From positions 76,855,104-76,919,103 of the forward strand of contig OX578137.1 in NCBI GenBank assembly GCA_951213105.1: DNA of 64,000 bases. Reading direction: 5' to 3'. The DNA is from Amaurobius ferox (lineage: Eukaryota; Arthropoda; Arachnida; Araneae; Amaurobiidae). Position numbers and translations under genes: made by a program. The notes below the pieces were generated by a model that saw nothing but the letters and a program-made list of their open reading frames with translations, had not been told where the DNA came from and did not search any database. Numbering within the stretch: position 1 is the first letter of the stretch; the number at the start of each line of letters is the position of its first letter. This document shows, in pieces, positions 33,329-42,811 of this stretch.

Positions 33329-34146
33329 TTATACATAACAAAATTTTCATTATAGTCACTAGGTTTTTGTGTAGGAAATGATTTGAGAACATTTTTAGGT
33401 GATATACCTATATTCCTTTCTCTTATATATTTCATACAAAATATACCACATTTCACAGATGAAGGTTTCTGTAAAAAACTATCATTATAACCTATTTTTT
33501 TATTGGATGTAACAAGAAATGATTTAATATTTTTAGGAATATAGTCTTTCTTCATATTGTAATATACACCAAACGGATCAAAATATTCCACATATTTATA
33601 TTTAGGATCATTATAATAACAAACCCAATGAGTTCCGGGGCCTGTTGATAGATCTAAATTAATGATTCCATTTTCAAATTTTCCTATTGTTTTAGGTAAT
33701 AAATCGGAGGTAAACACACCTCTAAATCCTTTTTCATTTTTCATATTATCTTTAATCATTTTGTCACTAATTCCCACTGTTGATATATTCCCTTTCCAAG
33801 TTTTTTTTTTCCCAGATCCTTTCATCTTTTTTTGTATAGCTGAACTAGCTAATCCTGATAAAGCACCTGTTTCTAATGCTGGAACAGCAAGTTTAGCAGC
33901 AGTTATTGGAGAGGGTATAAGTGCCGCTAGAAATGGTAAAAATCCTCCATTTTTATCTAATTGAGTTTTACTGATTGTAATTCTTTTTTTATCATTAATA
34001 TGATTAATTTGAGTTTTAGTTAAATACATCTCATGATTAGGAGTTTTAGATTTATTTATTTGTAATGTTACTTCTTCTTTATTTTTAAAAGCTGATTTAA
34101 GTTTATTTTTCTGACCTTCACTCAAATAAACTTTATTTTTTATCAT
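33325..34146 (-). CDS. PRO: pVI-like membrane-active region fused to adenovirus-type cysteine protease, 273 aa
   Basis: Residues 5-65 contain two YLSEGQKNKL/YLTKTQINHI-type repeats. Residues 66-105 form a Gly/Ala/Pro-rich hydrophobic segment (GGFLPFLAALIP...), like the pVI-type proteins of adenovirus relatives. Residues 140-260 are the protease: H173 (THW), an acidic residue in EYFDPFG (188-190), Q226 and C233 (KCGIFC), with the Gln-Cys spacing of 7 of the adenovirus enzyme. All catalytic positions are intact. Between the halves, residues 108-112 read MKGSG, which fits the (M/I/L)xGx-G cleavage rule of this protease class. Self-processing is therefore possible. The ATG is in TTAATAAATG. I am not sure whether the fusion is typical of the family. 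Confidence 0.85.
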   Translation of the reverse strand: MIKNKVYLSEGQKNKLKSAFKNKEEVTLQINKSKTPNHEMYLTKTQINHINDKKRITISKTQLDKNGGFLPFLAALIPSPITAAKLAVPALETGALSGLASSAIQKKMKGSGKKKTWKGNISTVGISDKMIKDNMKNEKGFRGVFTSDLLPKTIGKFENGIINLDLSTGPGTHWVCYYNDPKYKYVEYFDPFGVYYNMKKDYIPKNIKSFLVTSNKKIGYNDSFLQKPSSVKCGIFCMKYIRERNIGISPKNVLKSFPTQKPSDYNENFVMYK

Positions 34147-34149
34147 TTA

Positions 34150-34908
34150 TTAACAGAGAAATTGTTTATGATATCGTTGTACATCATTATAAGTCATTTC
34201 TTTATTTTTTAATAACATATCTAACAATAAAGCTACTTGATTATATAATTTCTTTGATTTACTACCATTACATATTTTTTCTGTTAAATTTGATAATACA
34301 TTCAATCCTTTACCTACCTTCATTTCTTTACTACTTCGAATCATATTTAATCTATGCATATAATTTTGCAACATATTTTCTTTATTTTTAATTTCTTTTA
34401 TATCATTCTTTTTCTGGTTTAATTCCTCCTCTGAAAAATTTTTAGCTCTAGAAATTGTACTTTTTAAGTTGCCTCTTTTCTTAGATAATCCTTCTTTTAA
34501 CTGTTTAGCTCTTCCATACATCTCCTCTAATTTTTCTTGATCATTTAAAAATACTGACGGTCTGTATAATTTTTCCTCTTTTAAATATTTTAAATTTAAA
34601 TTTTGATCGATATCATAAGTATAAGATACTAATTCTTTCACAGCTTCAATAGGCTCTTCTATAGATGGAAATGAAATATTTTCTACAACATTTTGAATAC
34701 TTTTCACAACTTCTTTATTTGATTTTTCATATTTTTCAATTTCTTGAGTGACTGGTTTATGAAATTCCTCTAAGGTCTTTTGAATACCTATTTTTTCTTT
34801 TAGTTGATCTTCATTATTCTTTCTTATTTCTTTTTCTATTTTTACTAATTTAATTGAATCTTTTATTTGCTTTATAAACTTGTGTTTCCGTTCTTTTTCT
34901 AAGTTCAT
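34150..34908 (-). CDS. Coiled-coil virion-type protein, 252 aa
   Basis: It is the first gene of the minus-strand block, with its ATG in ATTATATAAATG and its stop three bases before the next gene start. Residues 1-75 and 140-185 are highly charged Lys/Glu helices. Residues 198-205 are KVGKGLNV, and the C-terminal 40 residues (KSKKLYNQVALLLDMLLK onward) form a conserved-looking helical end. A coiled-coil protein with this C-terminus, placed upstream of the protease, is common in Polintons, and a structural role is inferred. No catalytic motif is seen and the frame is intact. Confidence 0.65.
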   Translation of the reverse strand: MNLEKERKHKFIKQIKDSIKLVKIEKEIRKNNEDQLKEKIGIQKTLEEFHKPVTQEIEKYEKSNKEVVKSIQNVVENISFPSIEEPIEAVKELVSYTYDIDQNLNLKYLKEEKLYRPSVFLNDQEKLEEMYGRAKQLKEGLSKKRGNLKSTISRAKNFSEEELNQKKNDIKEIKNKENMLQNYMHRLNMIRSSKEMKVGKGLNVLSNLTEKICNGSKSKKLYNQVALLLDMLLKNKEMTYNDVQRYHKQFLC

Positions 34909-34988
34909 TTATATAATATTAATTTTTTTTTTACTGCAGCTAATTTTATTTTTACTGCAGCAAATTTTATTTTTACTGCTAGTAAATT
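34909..34988. promoter_or_regulatory. Bidirectional promoter region with 21-bp repeats
   Basis: Only 80 bases separate the divergent coiled-coil gene (minus) and packaging ATPase (plus). They contain two 21-bp direct repeats, ACTGCAGCtAATTTTATTTT T at 34933-34953 and the same with 'caaa' at 34954-34974, plus a partial third (ACTGCtagtAAATT from 34975). This is the only point where transcription of the two main blocks diverges, so shared control is likely (inference). Confidence 0.6.
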
Positions 34989-35707
34989 ATGATAAAAATT
35001 AAAGATTACACGGAACCAGAAGAATTACCTGATCCTAAACAACATCCTTTGTTACCTAACCATCCATTTAGATTGCTTATAGTAGGATCTTCAGGTTCAG
35101 GTAAAACAAATTTACTGTTAAATTTGATTTATGATTTATTATTTTTTGATTCATTATATATATGTGCAAAAGATTTATACGAACCTAAATATTCTAAATT
35201 ACAAGAAATATATACATTGTTTGAAGATATAGAAAGGGAAGATATTTTGAAACGTAAGAATATAAAGAATAAGAAAAGATTATTAAAATTATATGATAAA
35301 TACAAAAAAAAGTATTATTTTCTTCAGATCAAAATTTTATTACTGTAGATGATTTAAATCCTACATTAAAGAATTTAGTTATTTTTGATGATTGTGTGAT
35401 TGAGAAAGATAAAAAAAACATCGAAGAATTATTTATCAGAGGTAGAAAGAAAAGCGCATCCTTTATTTATTTATCTCAGTCATATTTTTTAACACCTATC
35501 AATATAAGAAGGAACTGTAATTACGATATATTTTTCACTCTACAACCAAAAGAAAATCAACAGATTATAAGAGAGATAGATGGTTTATTAAGTACTGAAG
35601 AATTCAAACAAATATATAATAAAAGTGTTCAAGAAAAATACGATTTTTTTATGTTAGATTTAATGAATCCAGAAATAAGATACAGGAAAAAATTTAATCC
35701 TATATAA
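34989..35707 (+). pseudogene. ATP: FtsK/HerA-type DNA-packaging ATPase, frameshifted
   Basis: The first frame (34989-35348) carries Walker A GSSGSGKT at residues 33-40, after the usual HPFRLLIVG strand. The frame changes within or just after the 8-A run at 35304-35311. The second frame continues to 35707 with Walker B LVIFDDC (35375-35395) and the sensor-like FIYLSQSYF. In the family this ATPase pumps DNA into the capsid. Total length fits the usual 230-250 residues. The start ATG is in 'agtaaattATG', not the junction motif, in line with its divergent promoter. Confidence 0.85.
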
Positions 35708-36100
35708 AGGGATGTATATTTAGAAAAAAGATTGTATGTTTACAGAAAGAGTAGAAATTTGTATCAAAAGATAAGTATTTCATTATCAGTAAGTAAGGTT
35801 ATTCTAAGTGGAACAGGTTTATCAGCTATAGCCTTTCTACCACTTGCTTTTTTAAGTTTATCAGTTGGTATAGTAGAAGCTATTGATCTTGCATTAAAAA
35901 TTGCGGAAAGAAAGGAAGAATATAGACATTGTTATAATTTTTATAAAGAACTCATTAATTCGTTTAAAGCTAAAAATATGACAGAAGAAGAAATTTATAT
36001 GCGAGAAAAGGATTTCATAAAAAGTTTAAAATTTAATCCAGTTGAAAAATACGTAAAACAAATGCAATTGAATGGATATAAATTTATTCATTCTAAATAA
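35708..36100 (+). pseudogene. Polinton membrane protein, start codon lost
   Basis: The frame is open from 35708 to the TAA at 36098-36100, about 130 codons, and contains no ATG near its beginning. The place where the element's junction motif would put the start reads TAAAGGG, so initiation is probably lost by substitution. Residues in the middle form a hydrophobic hairpin-like segment (VILSGTGLSAIAFLPLAFLS, then SVGIVEAI), followed by a charged helical tail. Proteins of this type, with a Gly/Ala-rich transmembrane stretch flanked by YRK and KE helices, are known from other Polintons, with function unknown. The stop is fused to the next gene's TAAATGG. Confidence 0.6.
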
Positions 36101-36576
36101 ATGGTTTGTAAAAAGAAAGGTGGTGATATTGTGGGATGGATACAAGATAAAATAAATCTTTCAGAAATGCATTTACCGGGATATCAATATTGTGGTCCAA
36201 ATACAAAATTAGAAAAAGATTAAAAAGAGGTGATCCAGGAATAAACAGAGTTGATAAAGCATGTAAAAAACATGATATTGATTACAATAAAACAAAAGAT
36301 ACAAAACTGAGACATGTTGCTGATCAAGAATTAATAGATGATTTAAATGCTATACAAGATCCAACATTTCAAGAAAGATTAGCTAGAGGAATTATTAAAC
36401 CTATTATTAAAGCTAAAAAAACTTTTGGATTAGGTCTTTCTATATATTGTGTCAAGTGTAAAGATAAAACCCCAACTAAAAATTATCATAAAACTACTTC
36501 TAAAAATAATAAACCTGTTGGTAAAGGTATCTGTACTATTTGTGGAAGTAAAAATAATACTTTTTTAGGAATTTAA
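36101..36576 (+). pseudogene. Phospholipase-A2-like / zinc-ribbon protein, frameshifted
   Basis: The ATG at 36101 is in TAAATAAATGG. The first frame ends at a TAA (36221-36223) after the PLA2-type calcium-loop motif PGYQYCGPNT. The next frame, entered near 36215-36225 among A5 runs, holds the catalytic-type helix ACKKHDIDY (His-Asp pair) and a C-terminal zinc ribbon, YCVKC...ICTIC. The order calcium loop then HDxxY matches the PLA2 domain of parvovirus VP1, used there to breach endosomal membranes. Viral use of this domain in entry is family knowledge; here it is inferred. The key residues are present but in two frames. Confidence 0.75.
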
Positions 36577-37575
36577 AAGAGGTCTATTATAATCCAGAAA
36601 CAGGTTATTGTGGTATTCAAGAATTGAAAAGAAAAACAGGGTTACCTAATGTTGAAGAATTTTTACATGAACAAGATGTATATACTAGATATAAACCTGT
36701 CATTCGTAAATTTAAAAGAAGAAGAGTTTATGTTCCAAACAGTAATAATCAATTTGACGCTGATTTGTTATTTATAAAAAATTATAGCAAATATAATGAT
36801 GGAACTAATTATTTGTTAACGGTTATAGATGCTTTTAATAAATATGCTTGGGCTTTTCCTATAAAAAGAAAAACATCTGAAGAAGTAGTACAAGGTTTTA
36901 AACAAGTTTTTAAAGAAAGAATACCAAAATTCATTTTGACAGATGAAGGTACTGAATTTACAGGAAAACAGACACAAAAATTATTTAAAGATAATAATAT
37001 ACATTGGTTTACAACTAAAAATAAAGAAATAAAATCTGCAATAGCTGAGAGATTTAATAGAAGTATAAGAGAAAAAATTATAAAATATATGCATGCTAAC
37101 AATACTAAAAGATATATTGATGTATTACCTAAATTACTTAAAAATTATAACAATTCATATCATAGATCAATAAAAATGACACCTGTTGAGGCTAGAGAAA
37201 ATGAATCTCAAGTTTATAAAAATTTATATACGAAAAAGATCATAAAAAAACCTAAATTTAAGATAGGGGATAGTGTTAGAATATCTACAATTAAGAAAAC
37301 ATTCAGGAAAGTAGATGATTCTACATTTACTGAAGAGATTTTTATAGTTTCTGAAGTATTAAAAACAGATCCTATTACTTATCGATTAAAAGATTTAAAC
37401 AGTAAAGAAATTGAAGGAACTTTTTATGAAAATGAAATGGTAAAATATAATAAAAAAAGATGATGTATATAAAATTGAAAAAATCATAAAAAAGAAAGGA
37501 AATAAGTATTTTGTAAAATGGCTAGGATATCCAGATGAATTTAATAGTTGGACATCTGAATTAGTTCATATATAA
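36558..37575 (+). pseudogene. INT: Retroviral-type DDE integrase with C-terminal chromodomain, frameshifted
   Basis: The catalytic core is intact in one frame (36624-37463). The first Asp is in FDADLLF, the second in LTDEGTEF and the Glu in AIAERFN, with 34 residues between the second Asp and Glu (DD35E). The frame is open upstream to 36558 and includes the family N-terminal YYNPETGYCGIQEL, but has no ATG. The core ends at a TGA (37461-37463) after a 7-A run. The next frame, 37459-37575, encodes a chromodomain (KIEKI...YFVKWLGYP...WTSELV). Integrase inserts the element and makes the 6-bp duplication. A chromodomain would bias insertion by reading histone marks. Confidence 0.9.
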
Positions 37576-37941
37576 ATGAACATTTTTGATGAGATTGAAG
37601 ATAATAAGCATAATTTAAAGACGAAATTAATCTATGATTCAGAAGAAGAAGAATATTTTTATGTTATCGATTACGAAAGTTTAAAACAAAGATATAATAG
37701 TAGAGTTTGTTATTTTAATCGATTAAGAAGGAGATATAATATTTCTCAAGAAGTTGAGGATATGTTTTTAAAATTTTTAGATTTTATGTATTATGAGAAA
37801 TCAATTATTTATTACTATTTTATGAAAAAGATTTGTGATATTTTTAATATTGAAAATAATATAAAAGTCCAAAAAGTTAATAAGAAATATGAAAAAATAT
37901 GGAATGATTTCTTACAAAGTATTTTAAAAAATGTTTCCTAA
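37576..37941 (+). CDS. Unknown Polinton protein, 121 aa
   Basis: The ATG is fused to the integrase stop (ATATAAATG). The protein is acidic at the start (MNIFDEIEDNKHNL, then YDSEEEEYFYVIDY) and rich in aromatic and basic residues in the middle (CYFNRLRRRYNISQEVEDMF). Its last residues LKNVS are encoded by the A-rich promoter box of the next gene. No family is recognised, no membrane segment is clear and the frame is intact. Confidence 0.6.
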   Translation: MNIFDEIEDNKHNLKTKLIYDSEEEEYFYVIDYESLKQRYNSRVCYFNRLRRRYNISQEVEDMFLKFLDFMYYEKSIIYYYFMKKICDIFNIENNIKVQKVNKKYEKIWNDFLQSILKNVS

Positions 37942-37944
37942 TAA

Positions 37945-38193
37945 ATGGAGGTTACAAAAAAGTGCATACACTGTTTGACTATGAAATCAGTAAATGAGTT
38001 TTACATATATCATAGAAATGGAAAAATTAATTTCCAAAGTCGTTGCAAATGTTGTGAATCCATAATTAAATATAAAAAAAATATATGTGAATGTGGAAAG
38101 CAATATACATATACACACAAAAAGAGACATTTGAAAAGTAATTATCACAGTAAGCATCTTCCAGGAAAAAGTATTTCAAAAAATGTTTCCTAA
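37945..38193 (+). CDS. Small double zinc-finger protein, 82 aa
   Basis: Residues 7-10 (CIHC) and 34-37 (CKCC) form a CxxC...CxxC ribbon, with VNEFYIYHRNGKINFQSR between them. Residues 48-70 (CECGKQYTYTHKKRHLKSNYH) add a C2-H2-type finger. The product is strongly basic, which suits nucleic-acid binding. The start is in a perfect junction motif (AAAAATGTTTCCTAATAA-ATGG). Its own end, SKNVS, is again encoded by the next gene's copy of that motif. It sits directly before PolB, which suggests a replication or transcription role (inference). Confidence 0.65.
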   Translation: MEVTKKCIHCLTMKSVNEFYIYHRNGKINFQSRCKCCESIIKYKKNICECGKQYTYTHKKRHLKSNYHSKHLPGKSISKNVS

Positions 38194-38196
38194 TAA

Positions 38197-39269
38197 ATGG
38201 TAAGCTTAGAAAAGTAGTAAAACAATTGAATATTAAACAACCTAAAGGTTGTAAGAAGGTTGATTTAATTAAATTATTAACTAAATATATCAGAAAAACA
38301 GGTGAATATAAACCTGTTTTAGTAGATTTATTAAATTTAGATTTGTCAGCATACTTGGAAAAAAAGAAAAAAATATTTTTTGATAAACCTGAAAAACGTA
38401 AAAAAATTAAGAAAATTTTTGATTCTTTTAGTTTAGGATTTGATAAAAATGATTTTAAATCTGTCTTTCCTGAAGAAAATGTATTTACAGTAGAAGAAAA
38501 TCTTGAAAAGTTATTTACAGAAGATAGAAAATGTCGTATATGTGGTAAATATTATGAAGATGAGGAAGAACATATAAAGAAAGACTTAATGATTAAAAGA
38601 TCAAAACAAAAAAGAAAATGTATTATTTGCGGCATATATTATAAACATTTAGAAAATCACATATCAAGTCGAAAACATAAAAAAGCATTATTAAATGATG
38701 ACGGTAATGTAGAAGTTAAGGAATATGAAACTGCTTATAAATCTAGATTAAGATCATACAGAATTAATAATTGTAATAATATTAAAATCCCTCTAGAATT
38801 TTTAGAAGAGAAAAGAAAGGTTGTAATAGAAAAAATGAAGCAAATTATGAAAGAATTTAATGGAATAAAGGTAAATTTTAAATTGTTTTGTTTGTATAAA
38901 TTAAATGAAGAAATTCAAGAATTTACATTCAAAACTGAGAATCAAATTATATTAAAATCTAATGATTTACATACTTTTTATGATTATGTTATTGACAACT
39001 TAATAAATGAATCTGATGATTTTATATCAAAAGGATCTGGTTGGAGTCTTGAAGAAATTAAATTTTTGGAATTGAGAATAAATAAGTATCAACCCTTGAG
39101 AGGATCAAGTTATATTGATTTACCTGAAAATATTAAATCTAAACAAGCTATAATAAATGTAAAAAATAAAGATAACAAATGTTTTATGTGGTCTATATTA
39201 TCAGCAATTCATCCTGTAAAAAAAATCCTCAAAGAATGTCAAAATATGAACAATATAAAGATGAATTAA
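38197..39269 (+). pseudogene. POLB: PolB N-terminal region, separated by frameshifts
   Basis: The junction-motif ATG is at 38197, but its own frame stops after seven codons. The coding frame is open from about 38202 to the stop at 39269. It holds KLLTKYIRKTG..., two Cys-His fingers (CRICGKYYEDEEEH and CIICGIYYKHLENH) and ends within a conserved NKCFMWSILSAIHPV block. That block continues in the next frame after the 8-A run at 39218-39225. There are therefore two frame breaks, one at the start and one at the join to the catalytic part. Confidence 0.75.
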
Positions 39270-42184
39270 ATTTTAAAGGAATTGATTTTCCTGTTTCATT
39301 AGACAATATTAAGAAATTTGAAAAACTAAATAATATATCTGTAAATGTTTATAGTTATGATGGTTCAATTTATCCACTTAGAATAACTAACAATAAATTA
39401 GAAAAACATGTAAACTTGTTTTATATGAAAGATCATTATTGTTGGATTAAAAATATGAATAGTTTGATCAGATCACAAATTACTGATAATCAAATATTTT
39501 TATGTGATAGATGTTTAAATTATTTTTATTCTGAGGAAAGGTTAAAGATACATGTGGAATACTGTAAAGATGCTGTCACAATTAATATGCCTAAAAAAGA
39601 TGAAGTTATTCAATTTAAAAATCATGAAAGAAAAATGAGAGTACCATATACTATATATGCGGATTTTGAATCTCTCTTACCTAAAATTGATACATGTGAG
39701 CAAGATCAAACTAAATCATATACTGTGAAATATCAAAAACATGTAGCAGATGCATTTTGTTATTATATCAAATATGAAAAGGAATACTTTAAACCTCCTG
39801 TTGTTTATAGAGGACCAGATACAATCAAAAAGTTTGTATCTATGTTAAAAGAGGATACTCTTAAAATTGAAAAAATGTTAGAAGACAAAACTAAAAAATA
39901 TGAAAGTATCAAATCAATGATAGAGTTCGATGAAAATCATTATAAAAGAACTAATATTTGTCATATATGTGAAAATCAAATCTTAAATGATGAAAAAGTA
40001 ATTGATCATTGTCATATAACTGGAAAATATAGGGGTCCTGCTCATAATGTTTGTAATTTAAATTATCAAATTCCAAAATTTATTCCAGTAAAAATTCATA
40101 ATTTAACAGGTTATGATTCTCATTTGTTTATAAAAGAACTTGGATTTGATCAATCAAAAATAGATGTTATACCTAGTAATACTGAAGAAAAATATATATC
40201 TTTCAGCAAAAAAATAGGAGGTATGAAATTGAGATTTATTGCTTCATTTAAATTTATGTCTTGCAGTTTAGATAATTTATCAAAAAACTTGAGACCAGAG
40301 AATGAAATAAATACGAGATATCGTAGATATCCTCCAAAAATACGAAAAATGAAATATATTAAATACTTAAAATCGAAATTTAGAGAGACATCATTACATT
40401 TTCCTGATGATAAATTAGATCTCATTACAAAAAAAGGTGTATATCCTTATGATTATATGGATTCTAGAGATAAATACAAAGAAACAGAATTACCTTCAAA
40501 AGATAAATTTTATAATAAATTGAATGAATGTAATATAACTGATGAAGAATATAAACATGCTCAACGTGTTTGGAAAGAATTTATAAAAAATTTAGGTGAA
40601 TATACAGATTTATATGTTAAAACAGATGTATTAATTTTAACAGATGTATTTGAAAATTTTAGAGATGTTTGTTTAAAAACTTATAAATTAGATCCAGATT
40701 GGTATTTTACAGCTCCTGGTTTATCTTGGGATGCAATGTTAAAAATAACAAATGTTAAATTAGATTTATTAAATGATTGTGATATGATTCTCATGATAGA
40801 AAAAGGTTTAAGAGGAGGTGTTTCACAATGTTGTAATAGATATGGAAAAGCAAATAATAAATATATGAAAAATTATGATAATAGTAAAGAATCCAATTAT
40901 TTAATGTATTTAGATGCTAATAATTTATATGGATGGGCTATGAGTCAATATTTACTATATGGAGAATTTAAATGGTGTGATGAAATAAATTATGTTAAAC
41001 GTGAATTATATAACAATAAAATAAAAGATGATTCAGAGATTGGATATATATTTGAAATTAGTTTAAGATATCCAAAAGAGTTACATGATTATCATTCAGA
41101 TTTACCATTATGTCCTGAAAATAGAATTCCTGAAAATTCGAAACAAGGTAAGTTATTAACAACTTTACACGATAAAGAGAAATATGTAGTTCATTATAGA
41201 AGTTTAAAACAATATTTGAAAATGGGTTTAAAGGCTGTAAGAGTACATAGAGTATTGCAATTTAAACAATCGAATTGGTTGAAAAAATATATAGATTTAA
41301 ACACTGAAATGAGAAAGAAAGCTGCTAATGATTTTGAGAAAGATTTTTATAAATTAATGAATAATTCAATATTTGGAAAAACTATGGAAAATATAAGAAA
41401 ACGAATCGATGTAAGATTATGTTGTAATTATGATCAAGTTAAAAAATTAATTGCTAAACCTAATTTCAAATGTAGAACTATTTTTGATGAAAATTTGGTA
41501 GCTGTTCACATGAAAAAAACAAAACTATATTTTAATAAACCGATTTATGTTGGAATGAGTATATTAGATTTATCTAAACATTTAATGTATGATTTTCATT
41601 ATAATGTCATGAAACCGAGATATAAGGATAATATTAAGTTATTATATATGGATACAGATAGTTTTATATATGATATTAAAACAGATGACTTTTATGAAGA
41701 TATGAAGTCTATGATTGATTATTTCGATACATCTGACTATCAAGTAAATAATCTGTATAATATGTCTAGATGTAATAAAAAAGTATTAGGTAAAATGAAA
41801 GATGAAAATAACGGTGTGATTATGGAAGAATTTGTAGGTTTAAGAAGTAAAATGTATTCAATAAGATTAGAAAAGCAGAGTGTTGAAGAATATAATAATA
41901 ATGAAGAAGATAAAGAAAACCATAAAAAATTTGAGACTAAGAAGTCTAAAGGAACTAAGACTAGTACCGTTAAAAACAGAATATCATTTGAGGATTATAA
42001 AGACTGTTTATTAAATAAAAAAGATCAATATAGAACACAGAATTTAATTAGAAGTAAGAAACATGAATTGTATTCAATTCAAGTGAACAAGATAGCTTTA
42101 TCAGCGAAAGATGATAAAAGATTTATATTAGAAGATGGTATGAATACTAGAGCTTTAGGACACTATAAAAATGTTTCTATATAA
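39226..42184 (+). CDS. POLB: Protein-primed family B DNA polymerase, catalytic part
   Basis: This is an open frame of about 1000 residues (numbered here from the upstream in-frame codon at 39179). In order it has a C2-H-C finger (C109, C112, H125, C129), exonuclease motif I ADFESL (D162, E164), an inserted Cys/His HNH-like block (CHIC...DHCHITGKYRGPAHNVCN, 261-293), exo II HNLTGYDSHLF, exo III YVKTD (479-483), polymerase A YLDANNLYG (D579), B KLMNNSIFGK (725-734) and C YMDTDS (D825, D827). All catalytic residues are present. It replicates the element from its inverted ends. The frame links to the upstream fragment at an 8-A run. The stop (YKNVSI) is fused to the next TATAAATGG. Confidence 0.95.
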
Positions 42185-42187
42185 ATG
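42163..42187 (+). promoter_or_regulatory. Representative gene-junction motif (A-rich box plus TAAATG)
   Basis: Here it reads TAAAAATGTTTC then TATATAAATGG. Close matches precede the genes at 28448 (minus), 29587 (minus), 37945, 38197, 42456 and 42812, as AAAAATGTTT, a or c, CTAATAAATGG. Looser forms (A-rich box, then TAATAAATG or TATAAATG) precede 28125, 30269, 31142, 32486, 32630, 33328, 34146, 34908, 36101 and 37576. It fuses stop and start codons, and AATAAA within it could also act as a poly(A) signal. Confidence 0.6.
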
Positions 42188-42427
42188 GATGAGTGTTTAG
42201 GTGTTATTCGAGCTTTAAATTTTACAAATTCTGAAGAAATTTACTATTTGACTTATCTTTGTGAAGAATTGTATGATTTGTATATAAAATATGATCATAC
42301 TAAAAAACTATTATGGGAAAGTTTTCAAAGGTTGACTGAATTAATTGAAAAAGAAGAAAATGAAGATATTAAATTGAATGGATTAGGAGTTTTATATGTT
42401 ATTTCAAAGAATTTATTCTATTGGTAA
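42185..42427 (+). CDS. Unknown Polinton protein, 80 aa
   Basis: The ATG directly follows the PolB stop in TATAAATGG. The product (MDECLGVIRALNFTNSEEI...) is an acidic, leucine-rich, probably helical small protein (LTELIEKEENEDIKLNGL) ending NLFYW. No motif is recognised. The first eight codons and their motif recur at 44171-44200 in a chimeric remnant. Confidence 0.55.
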   Translation: MDECLGVIRALNFTNSEEIYYLTYLCEELYDLYIKYDHTKKLLWESFQRLTELIEKEENEDIKLNGLGVLYVISKNLFYW

Positions 42428-42455
42428 TGAATTTATAAAAAATGTTTACTAATAA

Positions 42456-42623
42456 ATGGAAGAGTTCAATAGACTGAGACCTAAAATGTTTGAATTAAAT
42501 GATTTATATCCTAGGATATATTTTGATATAACTAAATATTGTTGTGATACAGTAACCTTTAAGTTAGTTGAATCAATAAAAATCAATAAAGGTATATATA
42601 TATTTAAGTATGAGAAAGCTTAA
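42456..42623 (+). CDS. Truncated MEEFN-family small protein, 55 aa
   Basis: The ATG lies in a perfect junction motif (AAAAATGTTT-ACTAATAA-ATGG). The start MEEFNRLR and the end INKGIYIFKYEKA match the intact paralogue at 42812, but about 40 residues are missing in the middle. It therefore looks like an internally deleted duplicate that stayed in frame. About 45 bases around the start are identical in the two copies. It may not be functional. Confidence 0.6.
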   Translation: MEEFNRLRPKMFELNDLYPRIYFDITKYCCDTVTFKLVESIKINKGIYIFKYEKA

Positions 42624-42790
42624 TCAATATATGATTTCATTTTTTTAATATATTAGTTTAATTTTGTTTATAAAACTATTTTATTAAATCATATTATCTA
42701 AAATTTTCTTAATATCTCTATAATTCAGGGGGGATGACCATCCTCCCCTATATCATATAATGTTTAGAAAATCAAAAAGATATTTTATTT
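42624..42790 (+). other. Intergenic segment with hairpin
   Basis: AT-rich spacer between the two paralogues. It contains a GC hairpin (see 42728). Confidence 0.5.
42728..42747. terminator. GC-rich hairpin after the truncated MEEFN copy
   Basis: The arms GGGGGGATG and CATCCTCCCC pair with one wobble around a very short centre. This resembles the other isolated GC hairpins found between genes near the ends of this element. A terminator role is inference. Confidence 0.4.
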
Positions 42791-42811
42791 ATAAAAAATG
42801 TTTACTAATAA

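Noticed and set aside
35304..35311. Programmed ribosomal frameshift in the ATPase
   Set aside because: The A8 run could allow slippage, but similar breaks in four genes and additional stops favour decay or sequencing error.
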